Of a DNA stretch of 64,000 bases, positions 46,201 through 54,358 are shown in pieces (the stretch's first letter is position 1; each line of letters begins with the position of its first letter). Made by a program: the position numbers and the translations under genes. Origin of the DNA: Saccharicrinis fermentans DSM 9555 = JCM 21142 (GTDB lineage: Bacteria; Bacteroidota; Bacteroidia; Bacteroidales; Marinilabiliaceae); contig NZ_KI912107.1 in NCBI RefSeq assembly GCF_000517085.1, positions 1,922,398 to 1,986,397 on the forward strand, written 5' to 3'. Under the pieces are notes generated by a model. It made no database searches and had not been told where the DNA came from. It saw only the letters and a program-made list of their open reading frames with translations.

Positions 46201-47293
46201 TGAATTTGTATTCAGTATTTTAAATGAAGGAGAAGGCATTCCCCCATCAAAGAAACTACAAATATTTGATCGATTTTATCAACTTAAAAACAAATCTTCA
46301 GGCACTGGCATTGGACTTTCAATGACCAAAGAATTTATTGAACTTCATAAGGGAACCATCAAAGAAATTGGTAAATATGGTGAAAACTCAGAGTTTGTCT
46401 TTACGCTTCCCCTAAATCATACACCCTTTACGAATGTTGCTATATATCAAAACAGCCACATAAAAGCTCCATACTGTATAGAAAACAGTGATAAAGAATT
46501 ATCAGAAGATAAACAACAAAGCATTTTAATTGTGGAAGACAACTTAGATATGATTGATTTCATCAGTGATATCTTCCAACAACATTTTCAGATCCTTACG
46601 GCCATCAATGGCATAAAAGGTTTTGAATTGGCACAAAAACATATACCAGACATAATCATCAGTGATATAATGATGCCTGAAATGGATGGAAATGAGTTGT
46701 GCAAGCGTATCAAAGATGATTCGAAGACTTGTCATATACCCTTGATCATGTTAACAGCCAAAGATACACTGGAAGAAAGAATAGAAGGAATATCCAAGGG
46801 GGCAGATGCTTATATTTCAAAGCCATTTAGAGCAGACCATTTAACAGCTCAGATAAACAACCTACTTGATTCGCGAAAAAAACTACAGCAAACTTACAAG
46901 GAAAAATACTCCCTTGTAACAGACAATATTGAATCTACATCTTATGACGATAACTTACTGAAAAAATTTGTGGATTTTATTGATGAAAACATTGCTAATT
47001 CTAACCTGAAAGTTGAAGATGTTGCCCAGGAATTAGCATACAGCTACATGCAGTTTAACCGAAAAATAAAGGCTCTCACAGGTGAGTCGGTGGGTCAGTT
47101 TATTACGCATTACAGACTAAAAAAGGCTAAACTAATATTTGAAAAAAATCCTACGGTTAGAGTATCTGATGTTATGACCGAAATTGGGTTCAATACCCAT
47201 TCTCATTTTTCAAAATTGTTTAAAACCCAATTCGGTCTAACGCCAAAAGAATTTAGAGAGAAACTCATTCATTCTTCATCACCAACAAAATAA
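43211..47293 (+). CDS. Hybrid two-component system (HTCS) sensor-regulator
   Basis: Single-chain sensor and transcription factor of 1360 residues, the typical controller of Bacteroidota polysaccharide loci. Order: signal peptide; about 14 beta-propeller Reg_prop repeats (for example DNNGFLWLATHKGLVRYDG) to about 690; a Y_Y_Y domain to about 795; one membrane span about 803-825; HisKA with phospho-acceptor His862 in NVSHEFKTPL; a HATPase domain (NVCKYSKKN, SGTGIGLSMTKEF); a receiver with Asp1152 in ISDIMMPEMDG; and an AraC helix-turn-helix at the end (VSDVMTEIGFNTHSHFSKLF). The periplasmic propeller should bind an oligosaccharide from the target glycan. It is divergent from the sulfatase and convergent with the GH29 gene (12 bp). 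All domains look intact. A 6-bp dyad CATTCA-ATAA-TGAATG lies upstream at 43141-43156. Confidence 0.95.
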   Translation: MTHKFAWILIFISTYTSHFTIFGQNVFFDQIQQPGIHQDGIFDITQDNNGFLWLATHKGLVRYDGIHTVAYEHFYKDDHLIPCDKVFELSVDKNNDILAITTSGLCKYFQHEDRFQQIPHQTIGIHSKICQTNSSNTLITSSTGILCLTKNNEIKDVAIAGHAFFPQQEKIKNIFHATDSLFFIAAENGGIGVAQYDYRQNILKIISYSYRNAVFNTIERESDSTYYIGFKTFISRINLTKTGQIKALKMPGTHPIFSLKMSSITDILVSTNKNIYISTVGNGLIEINSNDGHIKRYLQSDNKNSLKWNTLLCLFEDKSGVIWIGKGQGGITKIDTKRKPFFNLKHNPMDKKSLSHDYINPILIDSKGYLWAGTLQGELNRSINHFSETHISEFEFELIYKKDIMRYALFQLNNYVIIGAGTTILFYNLDTEQFTTLPPGSKLHHMIGNNPIFNFGVDHKNRLWIGGAKGLLCVDYHNNFQNVITGNCSQVPIKTLNGVELNERVNQILCMDSLGTYIAMNHGLFTVAEEKDTLYLNHYYYDPNNEMSLSHSRVTSICKDYNHQLWVGTYNGGLNKINLKNNNIIGFYNRKNLINLPVSSIFDIQTDDKNNLWIASQKGIIKYDIQHNSYIQYAYPLPDGNSKLNIKAGAKTKDGQLLFGGNNGIVAFNPDRILINDIPAQVALTGLQILGKPIKVNEKIHNTIILPASLEVLDQITIPHECNNFTIEFSTLHYSSPENNSIKYRLKGIDNNWHRTSALQNTVNYPRLPHGNYTFQLKALNSDNVENQEIKELHICILPPWYLTWMAKLSFGLVFCCLLFIIYKYLHNISQLKQSLKLEGLAKQQDKELFEMKQQFFTNVSHEFKTPLSLIIGPVESMMKNSKSSDSKNLSLVLRNALRLQRLINQLLDFRKLEQKKMQANLQKADINELIQDVLLAYEYAFKKAELKVQFINKVEKIECWFDYDKIEKVLYNLISNVCKYSKKNSQVLIKSLIDKNEFVFSILNEGEGIPPSKKLQIFDRFYQLKNKSSGTGIGLSMTKEFIELHKGTIKEIGKYGENSEFVFTLPLNHTPFTNVAIYQNSHIKAPYCIENSDKELSEDKQQSILIVEDNLDMIDFISDIFQQHFQILTAINGIKGFELAQKHIPDIIISDIMMPEMDGNELCKRIKDDSKTCHIPLIMLTAKDTLEERIEGISKGADAYISKPFRADHLTAQINNLLDSRKKLQQTYKEKYSLVTDNIESTSYDDNLLKKFVDFIDENIANSNLKVEDVAQELAYSYMQFNRKIKALTGESVGQFITHYRLKKAKLIFEKNPTVRVSDVMTEIGFNTHSHFSKLFKTQFGLTPKEFREKLIHSSSPTK

Positions 47294-47305
47294 GCGACAA
47301 GGCTA

Positions 47306-48832
47306 CTACTTTGTTTTTAAGATATCATCCGGAGCTTCTTCCAGCTCTATTTTAAATCCAATGGCATTTTTCAAAGTGCTTGTCAGAGGTAATTCAACGA
47401 CCAGCTCGTCATTTTTCTGAATCCAATTAATCGCTTTATCATACCCCATGATAGACACTTTTTTAATGGCATCATTAATTATTCTGTCATCCGACCCCAA
47501 GGCATCAAAACTGAAGGTAGTACGACCTTCCTTTTGTTTCAAAATAAAAGCATATATATTTTGCCCTTTTTGGGTATAACGTACATCATCAGAAGTAAAA
47601 CCTTTGTCGTGCATGTTACCATGTAACTTCATAACTGCATTGGTAGGGCCTTGTCCAAATACCGTAAAAGGACGCGTTTTGTAAATGCCTTCTCCATTAA
47701 TCTTTAACCAGGCACCTATTTCTCTTAGAATAGCCTGCTGATCTTCAGGAATAACACCATGCTTATTAGGAGCCACATTCAAAAGCAAACAACCATTTTT
47801 ACTTACGATATCAATCAAGTCGTTAATATAGGCTCCTGCTTCCCGCATTTGATAGTCATCGGTATACCCCCAACGCCATCCTCCCAATGACATATCTGTT
47901 TGCCAAGCTTCTTCACGAATACGATCTAACTTACCACTTTCAATATCAAGAACCGCAGCACCATCCGGCACAGGTCGCCATTTAATATTTTTGTAATTCA
48001 GAACTACTTCCTGATTATTTTTTAAACCTTGATTGTAATAATTAGCGATAAATTTTTTACGATACTCTTCATAGGCCGGTTCACTGAAACCCAGATCGAA
48101 CCAAAAAAGATCAGGTTTATATTGGGTCATCATATCCATAGAACGTTCATACCAATGTTTTACCCACTCTTTTGATGCAGGTTCCCATCTATCATGCTTA
48201 GTCCAATAGAAATCCTTTAATTCTGGATTCATCGTTTCAAACTTTTCCTTATAGGTCCACCAGTGCCATCCATAAGCAAAATGTGATGACATACCCACTT
48301 TTAAACCTCGCTTTTTAGCTTCATCAAATATCAACCCTACAATATCTTTCTTAGGACCCATTTCAGTAGCTTTCCAACGGGTAATTTTAGAATCATACAT
48401 GGCAAAACCGTCACAATGCTCCCCCACAGGAACAATATATTTAGCCCCGGCCTCCTCAAATAAATCAACCCACTCCTTGGCATCAAACTTCTCTGCTTTA
48501 AACATGGGTATAAACTTGGTATAGCCAAAATCCTCTGGCTTTCCAAAATCTTTCACATGGTTTTTATAGGCATTCGATGCTTCTTGACTTGGATTTCCCA
48601 AGGCATCCACTTGTCCTTCGTTCCACATATGATAGCCGTACCATTCCGAGTTATTGGCTGGAACAGTGGTGGGGCCCCAATGTATAAAAATACCAAACTT
48701 AACATCTTTAAACCACTCAGGTGTTTCATACTTAAGCAGTGATTCCCACTCCGGTTTATACTTCTTTTGTGCCGATAAAGTCATTAAAGGTAGCGCTATA
48801 AAAAACGCAATGATAGCATGCTTACAATTCAT
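47306..48832 (-). CDS. GH29-family alpha-L-fucosidase
   Basis: Releases L-fucose from glycan ends by a retaining mechanism. It has 508 residues with a signal peptide (HAIIAFFIALPLMTLSAQ). Catalytic domain: WFKDVKFGIFIHWGPTTVPA, VGEHCDGFAMYDSK (substrate His), and nucleophile Asp246 in LFWFDLGFSEP. The C-terminal beta domain follows SKNGCLLLNVAPNKHGVIP. Full length for the family. It is the outermost gene of the CAZyme region, convergent with the HTCS. Together with fucI/K/P/A/O it makes the link from polymer to fucose catabolism. The order NSEWYGYHMW near the start is usual for GH29. Linkage preference cannot be told. Confidence 0.94.
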   Translation of the reverse strand: MNCKHAIIAFFIALPLMTLSAQKKYKPEWESLLKYETPEWFKDVKFGIFIHWGPTTVPANNSEWYGYHMWNEGQVDALGNPSQEASNAYKNHVKDFGKPEDFGYTKFIPMFKAEKFDAKEWVDLFEEAGAKYIVPVGEHCDGFAMYDSKITRWKATEMGPKKDIVGLIFDEAKKRGLKVGMSSHFAYGWHWWTYKEKFETMNPELKDFYWTKHDRWEPASKEWVKHWYERSMDMMTQYKPDLFWFDLGFSEPAYEEYRKKFIANYYNQGLKNNQEVVLNYKNIKWRPVPDGAAVLDIESGKLDRIREEAWQTDMSLGGWRWGYTDDYQMREAGAYINDLIDIVSKNGCLLLNVAPNKHGVIPEDQQAILREIGAWLKINGEGIYKTRPFTVFGQGPTNAVMKLHGNMHDKGFTSDDVRYTQKGQNIYAFILKQKEGRTTFSFDALGSDDRIINDAIKKVSIMGYDKAINWIQKNDELVVELPLTSTLKNAIGFKIELEEAPDDILKTK

Positions 48833-49303
48833 CTTTCTTAATTTTTAGCTTACAAGTTAACATTGCCGTCCTAGCCTTTTTTTATATAAATAGACTAAAC
48901 AGCCTCTATTAATTATCTACTACAAAAATAGTGGTCTTTAGAAACAATATCTAGCACATAAGCAACGGGTGTTTATACAAATCCGACCATTATTTTATGA
49001 AGGATCTCGCCTGAATATTGTACCGTTGTCTACATCCTCATCAAACCCGGTTAAAGCAGTATATTTTAGACTCACTAACCCATCAACAAAGCCCCCCTAC
49101 AATAAAACAAAAACCGTGCTACACACTGTACCCAAAGCCGCCTATTCATATAATAAAAGGGTTTCACAGAACAAATATTTTCATATCTTTCATTTCCAAT
49201 GGTCACAAGAAAAATCCACCAGTATCAATTGCTTGTGATATATAAAATTTACGCCAGGTTTCTTTTATTATCTCTTTTTTAACAGTATTAAAATATTTTA
49301 TCA
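48833..49303. other. Gene-free gap of about 470 bp before the thiamin leader
   Basis: Between GH29 and the TPP riboswitch. Only short, poorly coding frames are present and no repeat or hairpin stands out. The GH29 promoter should lie at its left end on the minus strand. Confidence 0.5.
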
Positions 49304-49311
49304 TACATTTG
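49304..49311 (+). promoter_or_regulatory. Candidate -7 box of the thiamin operon
   Basis: TACATTTG is an exact match to the Bacteroidota -7 consensus TAnnTTTG. It lies 9 bp before the first base of the TPP riboswitch, where a transcript carrying the riboswitch should start. Confidence 0.55.
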
Positions 49312-49319
49312 TAAAAAAT

Positions 49320-49396
49320 AAACTAGGGGTGCCTAACTTCAAGGCTGAGATTATACCCTTTAACCTGAACAGGATAATGCCTGCGTAGGAAAGTAA
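49320..49396 (+). ncRNA. TPP riboswitch (THI element)
   Basis: The conserved core is readable: GGGGTGCC, then GGCTGAGAT, then ACCC, then AACCTGAACAGGATAATGCC and TGCGTAGGAAAGT, with the outer P1 strands ACT and AGT. TPP binding would turn down the downstream genes. It leads the thi4-thiE-thiC operon, 70 bp before the thi4 ATG. No clear terminator stem follows, so control may be at translation. Confidence 0.93.
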
Positions 49397-49465
49397 AGTG
49401 AGAATCAACTATCCAAAGTTATATTCCCCTGTTTATTTGTAATATTCATTTAAATAAACAGTAAA

Positions 49466-50236
49466 ATGGAACAAATTGTATCAGTAGGAATTGTTGATTC
49501 CTATTTCAAAAAACTCAAAGAAAATTTAACCGTAGATGTTGCCATTGTAGGCGGAGGACCATCGGGCATGGTAGCAGCTTATTATCTGGCCAGGCAAGGG
49601 TTTAAAGTAAGCGTATACGAACGTAAACTGGCACCCGGAGGCGGCATGTGGGGAGGTGCCATGATGTTCAATGAAATTGTAATACAGAAAGAGGCCTTAC
49701 CTATTCTGGACGAATTGAATATTTCATACAAGCATTACGACAAAGATTACTACACCCTTGATTCGGTACATGCCACCAGTGCACTCATTTATCATGCCAC
49801 CCAAGCCGGTGCAACATTTTTTAACTGCACATCTGTAGAAGACGTAGTATTTCTTGATAATAAGGTAAGTGGTGTCGTTCTTAATTGGGCACCTGTTCAC
49901 CGTGAGAAAATGCACGTTGACCCCTTGGTAATTATGGCCAAAGCAGTAATCGATGGTACCGGTCACGATTGTGATATAGCCCGAATCCTTGAACGAAAGA
50001 ATAACATTCAATTGCTCACGGCATCGGGTAAGGTAGAAGGAGAAAGATCCTTATCGATCGACGAAGCCGAACGCACTACCATAGAAAACACCAAAGAAAT
50101 TTACCCCGGTTTGTATGTATCAGGAATGGCTTCCAATGGGGTTAGCGGAGGCTTTAGGATGGGGCCTATCTTTGGAGGAATGCTATTGTCTGGTAAAAAA
50201 GTGGCCAATTTAATAGCCGACAACTTAAATAAATAG
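49466..50236 (+). CDS. thi4: Thi4-type thiazole synthase (sulfide-dependent, His form)
   Basis: Makes ADP-thiazole, the thiazole part of thiamin, from NAD, glycine and sulfide. It has 256 residues: FAD/NAD-fold VAIVGGGPSGMVAAYYLA, then GGGMWGGAMMFN, and the C-terminal GLYVSGMASNGVSGGFRMGPIFGGM. In the yeast single-turnover enzyme a Cys in the segment before MDPNV donates sulfur and is lost. Here that position is His150 (KMHVDP), as in archaeal and anaerobic bacterial Thi4 that use free sulfide and turn over many times. No thiG, thiS or thiH is seen nearby, so this is the thiazole route in this operon. It is controlled by the TPP riboswitch and is 1 bp from thiE. Confidence 0.93.
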   Translation: MEQIVSVGIVDSYFKKLKENLTVDVAIVGGGPSGMVAAYYLARQGFKVSVYERKLAPGGGMWGGAMMFNEIVIQKEALPILDELNISYKHYDKDYYTLDSVHATSALIYHATQAGATFFNCTSVEDVVFLDNKVSGVVLNWAPVHREKMHVDPLVIMAKAVIDGTGHDCDIARILERKNNIQLLTASGKVEGERSLSIDEAERTTIENTKEIYPGLYVSGMASNGVSGGFRMGPIFGGMLLSGKKVANLIADNLNK

Positions 50237-50237
50237 G

Positions 50238-50844
50238 ATGGAGAATTTTGGAACCTATATCATTTTAACTCGTCCTCAGCTACCCTATTCCGTCATTGCA
50301 GAAAAATGTGTTTTACATGGTGTAAAAATGCTTCAGTTACGCGAAAAACACCTTAGTGACAAAGAACTCATTAAGATTGGAAAGGAGATCAAAAGCATCA
50401 CAAAAAATAGCTCTACCAATTTTGTAATAAACGACAGACCGGATATAGCCGCTATTTGCGATGCTGACTTCCTACACTTAGGACAAGACGATATACCTAT
50501 TAATGATGCCCGAAGTATTGTGGGCAATATGAAAATAGGCATATCCACCCATTCTATTGAGCAAGCTAAAGAAGCATTGAAACACCATCCTGACTACATC
50601 GGGTTTGGTCCAATTTTTCCAACCAACGCCAAGGCCATTCCTGATCCCCCCCGTGGGTACAGAACAACTTCAAAAAGTATTGCGTTTTGCCAACGTACCA
50701 GTGGTTGCCATAGGTGGTATTTTTCTAGAAAACATAGAGCAGGTGACAAAAGCTGGCGCAAAAAACATAGCTATGGTTCGCCACTTTATGCAAAGCACAA
50801 AATTCGATGAACAAATTGAAAATGTAAACAAACTATTAAAATAA
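50238..50844 (+). pseudogene. thiE: Thiamin-phosphate synthase, frameshifted in a C7 tract
   Basis: Couples the thiazole and pyrimidine phosphates. The first frame reads from ATG 50238: KMLQLREKHLSDKEL, FVINDRPDIAAICDADFLHLG, IGISTHSIEQA and YIGFGPIFPT, all ThiE landmarks. After IPDPP a run of seven C (50646-50652) shifts the frame, and a tail of 45 unrelated residues follows. With six C the text continues VGTEQLQKVLRFANVP, VVAIGGIFLENI and GAKNIAM to the stop at 50844, giving about 201 residues, the normal length. Everything else is intact, so the defect is recent, a slippage variant, or a base-calling error. It lies between thi4 and thiC. Confidence 0.88.
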
Positions 50845-50945
50845 ACAAAATTAAACGGTCATGGATCGAACTTTCAATTGTACCTCTGGGACCCAAATAA
50901 ATTCAAAACTACACTTACCTTTTAATTTTGTTAAACTATATGCAG

Positions 50946-52220
50946 ATGAAAACACAAATAGAAAGTGCCAAAGAAGGTATTATAACGCCGCAAATGTACG
51001 AAGTGGCACAAAAAGAACAGGTAGATACTGAGTGGATTAGAAATGAAGTGGCATACGGGCACATTGTTATTCCCAAAAACAAGCACCATGATTTTCCGGT
51101 ACGGGCCATCGGAAAAGGCTTAAGCACAAAGGTAAATGCCAATCTAGGGACATCCGAAAAGCATTGCCAATTGCATGAAGAGCTTGAAAAAATGGGTATT
51201 GCCATAAAATATGGAGCCGATGCCATTATGGATTTATCTACAGGAGGTAATATCCATCAGATATTAAAACAAATTATTTCACAATCAACGGTAATGGTAG
51301 GTACAGTACCTATTTATGGTATGGCAACCCGTTTATTATCGGAAGGAAAGAAAATTGCCCAACTTGATCCGGAAGAATTATTTCAAGAAATAGAACTTCA
51401 AGCCCAGATGGGTGTTGATTTTATGACACTTCATTGTGGAATAACCCAATATTCTCTTTCATTTTTAGATAATGACGAAAGAGTATGCGGCATCGTCAGT
51501 CGGGGTGGCGCACTACTAAAACGATGGATGGTTGATAACAATAAAGAAAATCCTCTATATGAGCAGTACGACAGGATTCTTGAGATATGCCGTAAATATG
51601 ATGTAACTATCAGTTTAGGTGATGGATTGCGTCCGGGCTGCGGAGCAGATGCTTCAGACAGAGGACAAATAGCTGAATTATTGACCCTCGGCAAATTAGT
51701 GGATAGAGCCAGAGAAAAGGGTGTACAAGTAATGGTGGAAGGTCCTGGTCATATGCCTATGGATCAGATTGAAAGTAACATGAGATTCATGAAGAAGATT
51801 TGTCATGAGGCCCCCTTGTATGTTCTGGGCCCCTTAGTTACCGATTCCGCCCCTGGATATGATCATATCGTTGGTGCCATTGGAGGTACCATGGCTGCCA
51901 TTCATGGTGCAGATTTTTTATGCTATGTTACACCTGCCGAGCACCTATGTCTTCCTAATGCGCATGATGTAAAAGAAGGCGTGATGGCAAGTAAAATAGC
52001 AGCCCACAGCGCTGACATAGTAAACAATATCAATGGCAGCAAGCAACGTGACTACACAATATCAAAAGCACGTAGGGAATTGGACTGGGATACCATATTT
52101 AAAAATGCACTTGATCCTGAACTGGCACAAAAAAGAAAAATGGAATCGGAGAGTAGTGAAGAAGATCATTGTACCATGTGTGGCAATTTATGCGCCGTAA
52201 AAAACGATCAAAACATCTAA
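50946..52220 (+). CDS. thiC: Phosphomethylpyrimidine synthase (ThiC), short form
   Basis: Radical-SAM-type enzyme that turns aminoimidazole ribotide into the thiamin pyrimidine. It has 424 residues from the ATG at 50946; in-frame TTG 50928 and ATG 50940 are weaker choices. Visible: VNANLGTSEKHC, AIKYGADAIMDLSTGG, TVPIYGMA, FMTLHCGI, SRGGALLKRWM, SLGDGLRPGCGADASD, VMVEGPGHMPMD, DSAPGYDHIVGAIGG, and the C-terminal iron-sulfur ligands in HCTMCGNLCAVK (CxxCxxxC). It lacks the long N-terminal extension of the ThiC usual in E. coli and most Bacteroidota, and matches the short type of clostridia and archaea. It lies 101 bp after thiE in the riboswitch operon. Confidence 0.93.
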   Translation: MKTQIESAKEGIITPQMYEVAQKEQVDTEWIRNEVAYGHIVIPKNKHHDFPVRAIGKGLSTKVNANLGTSEKHCQLHEELEKMGIAIKYGADAIMDLSTGGNIHQILKQIISQSTVMVGTVPIYGMATRLLSEGKKIAQLDPEELFQEIELQAQMGVDFMTLHCGITQYSLSFLDNDERVCGIVSRGGALLKRWMVDNNKENPLYEQYDRILEICRKYDVTISLGDGLRPGCGADASDRGQIAELLTLGKLVDRAREKGVQVMVEGPGHMPMDQIESNMRFMKKICHEAPLYVLGPLVTDSAPGYDHIVGAIGGTMAAIHGADFLCYVTPAEHLCLPNAHDVKEGVMASKIAAHSADIVNNINGSKQRDYTISKARRELDWDTIFKNALDPELAQKRKMESESSEEDHCTMCGNLCAVKNDQNI

Positions 52221-52235
52221 AAAACATTGTATATA

Positions 52236-52276
52236 AGGGTTTATTCTCTCATATAAAGAAAAGGAGAATAAACCCT
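52236..52276. terminator. Hairpin between convergent thiC and DUF4857 genes
   Basis: Perfect 13-bp stem AGGGTTTATTCTC / GAGAATAAACCCT with a 15-nt loop, 15 bp after the thiC stop. No proper U-run on the plus strand. On the minus strand a run of T appears some 15 nt later. It probably separates the two transcripts. Confidence 0.6.
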
Positions 52277-52340
52277 ACGCTTTGACAAGCTAGCATACTT
52301 TCGAAGACGGCTTAAAAAAGCTACGTGTTATATACTCCGT

Positions 52341-53555
52341 CTATTCCTTCAATAACAAACAAACAATAAAACCAAAAACGCCGGTGCCCCCTATCCAAAG
52401 CAAATAAGGCATCAAATTTTGTGCATCCTTTTGTCTAAAATAAAGCCAAAAAATGAAGGCTAAAACAAAATTTACGACCAACACCCACAATTCAGCAAAC
52501 TGTATACATGGTTTTACAAACTCACTATACCCAGATAAAAAAGTAATTTGAAAAGGAAAAACGTAACTTAAAACCACTTCCGTTTCCTGCGGTCTAAGTA
52601 GACTGATACTATCGACTACATTTTTGGATATGGCCTCAAGTGCCAGACATTCTTTCCCCTTGTCTGAAACCACGTTCGTCATCCAGAAAAATGGATTAGC
52701 CATGACAATTAAGCGATCCTTTTCGGCATTAAAAACAGGGGTTTTTATGAGTTGGAGTTCATAATTATTGGTGGTAATAAGATAAACCCTGTCTTTCTTA
52801 TCAAACAAAAAACCATAATGACTTTTATCCTGAGGTTCACGAACTGTAATATGTAATGGCTGAATATCAGCAGGTATATTTATATTTTTAACAAAAGGTT
52901 TTCCATTCACCATCTTCAAGTGAAAAATACGATCCTTCGCATCCAACACAAAGTACCCTTCATCATATAATTTTCGAAGCGTTGGATTACCAAAAAGCTT
53001 TTTAGCCGGAAAAGCAAAGCCAACACCCTCAAATGCTTGCATAAAAAGTTGACTTTTTTTTATATTAATCTCATTCGTTTCCGGATTTATAAACTCTATT
53101 TTGTTTTTAATACGAAAAACATCTCCAGGCATCTCCAGCTTTACCCTTCCCGAAAATGATTCAAACAAAGTATAAATAGGAATAGCAGGTGTACTAATTT
53201 CTACCGGGTTATATTTTAAAAAAAACGTTCCGCGACTTATATCCTGCACAGTCACTGCTTGACCATTTATACTATCCGGAAACCTATTGTCTTTAAACAA
53301 TTGTTTCGCATAAAACAATGGTAAAATACTATCAAATTCAGATTCAGAATATTCTTTTCCTGTTTTTAAGTTTCGTCCAAAAAAACCTTGACCTCCATCA
53401 TTATAGTCCATGGTACAAAAAGCATTCTCTACCGAGCTATAGTAAGTAAAAACATTACGAGCTGACTGATCGCTTACCATATGGTACAACAATGGCAAAA
53501 ACCAAGCCAACAGCATGGTACACAATACAATGATCGAATATTTAATAATTTTCAT
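52341..53555 (-). CDS. DUF4857-like membrane protein of an ABC-type system
   Basis: Protein of 404 residues. N-terminal membrane span (IIVLCTMLLAWFLPLLY), a large periplasmic beta-rich part (about 30-340), and two or three C-terminal spans (ELWVLVVNFVLAFIFWLYF, LLWIGGTGVFGFIVCLLL). It resembles DUF4857 proteins, which travel with an ABC ATPase and a small permease in Bacteroidota. The last gene of the minus-strand operon, 128 bp after the permease gene with a palindromic repeat in the gap. Function is not known; coupling the transporter to periplasmic partners is an inference. Confidence 0.7.
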   Translation of the reverse strand: MKIIKYSIIVLCTMLLAWFLPLLYHMVSDQSARNVFTYYSSVENAFCTMDYNDGGQGFFGRNLKTGKEYSESEFDSILPLFYAKQLFKDNRFPDSINGQAVTVQDISRGTFFLKYNPVEISTPAIPIYTLFESFSGRVKLEMPGDVFRIKNKIEFINPETNEINIKKSQLFMQAFEGVGFAFPAKKLFGNPTLRKLYDEGYFVLDAKDRIFHLKMVNGKPFVKNINIPADIQPLHITVREPQDKSHYGFLFDKKDRVYLITTNNYELQLIKTPVFNAEKDRLIVMANPFFWMTNVVSDKGKECLALEAISKNVVDSISLLRPQETEVVLSYVFPFQITFLSGYSEFVKPCIQFAELWVLVVNFVLAFIFWLYFRQKDAQNLMPYLLWIGGTGVFGFIVCLLLKE

Positions 53556-53589
53556 ACACTCTAATTAATTTAGCAAAATCCCAATTACC

Positions 53590-53653
53590 GGTACAAATTA
53601 TATCCACGATCACATGTGCCGGACAATTTACTTGATCCATGCCGATTTCATAT
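53590..53653 (-). repeat. Palindromic intergenic repeat, copy 3
   Basis: Shares with copy 2 the end CCATGCCG-TTTCATAT and the spacing to a central dyad. Here the dyad is a perfect CACATGTG at 53611-53618. The left end is less well conserved, so the start is approximate. It fills the permease-DUF4857 gap. Confidence 0.45.
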
Positions 53654-53683
53654 GTGATAAAATGACTTGTTTCACGCATAAAC

Positions 53684-54355
53684 CTAATCTATATTACCAT
53701 TTTTAAACCGATGAACCGATAATAAACTCAAAGGAAATAATAATATTGCAATACATACTACAAGCCATAGCATGGGTACCATAGCCCCTGGCATAAACGA
53801 AAGAAAATATAAACGAATGGTAGCAAAACCCATTATTGAATATATTATTCGCATTTTCCATGTTGGTTCTAGAGTAATACCTGCAACCAATAAGTACGAT
53901 ACCAAACCTGCCAAGTACCAAGGTATTACTGTCTGAAATGTCGACACCACAAATTCAGTTGGGAAATAACAGCAGGAAAAAATATACAAAGCGATGCATT
54001 GTACTAAAAATGTAAGCAGTAAAACACCTAAACCATACCCTAGCATTAGTTTAATAATGCTGGATTCTTTTAGAGGTAGGTGCAAAGTCAATTTAATTCG
54101 TTTTTGTATAATCTCGGGTACAAACTGAGCTACAGACATACCTATACCTGTGATTACCGGAAAATATTTGATATCCCTAAATAAAAATTGTTTCCGGTTG
54201 ACAATAATATCCCACAGGTGTTCCATTCCGGCAAAACGAAAGGAACGACCAACAGATATAAATATATAAATCATCAGTAGAACTCCGGTTAATAAAATTC
54301 CCATGGAAATAAACCTTGTTTTTTTCCATTCCTTGTATATGAGTGCTTTTTTCAT
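53684..54355 (-). CDS. ABC transporter permease subunit (small, hydrophobic)
   Basis: Membrane protein of 223 residues with about six hydrophobic spans (MGILLTGVLLMIYIFI, LMLGYGLGVLLLTFLVQCIALYI, YLAGLVSYLLVAGI, MLWLVVCIAILLFPLSLL). It ends at its stop just before the repeat and starts 3 bp downstream of the ATPase gene. The pattern is that of permeases in ABC-2-type systems, which often export, not import. It has no recognisable binding-protein partner. Substrate unknown. Confidence 0.75.
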   Translation of the reverse strand: MKKALIYKEWKKTRFISMGILLTGVLLMIYIFISVGRSFRFAGMEHLWDIIVNRKQFLFRDIKYFPVITGIGMSVAQFVPEIIQKRIKLTLHLPLKESSIIKLMLGYGLGVLLLTFLVQCIALYIFSCCYFPTEFVVSTFQTVIPWYLAGLVSYLLVAGITLEPTWKMRIIYSIMGFATIRLYFLSFMPGAMVPMLWLVVCIAILLFPLSLLSVHRFKNGNID

Positions 54356-54358
54356 GAA

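Noticed and set aside
48969-49245. Open frames of 75-89 codons before the thiamin leader
   Set aside because: No ribosome site, no similarity, overlapping frames, low-complexity composition.
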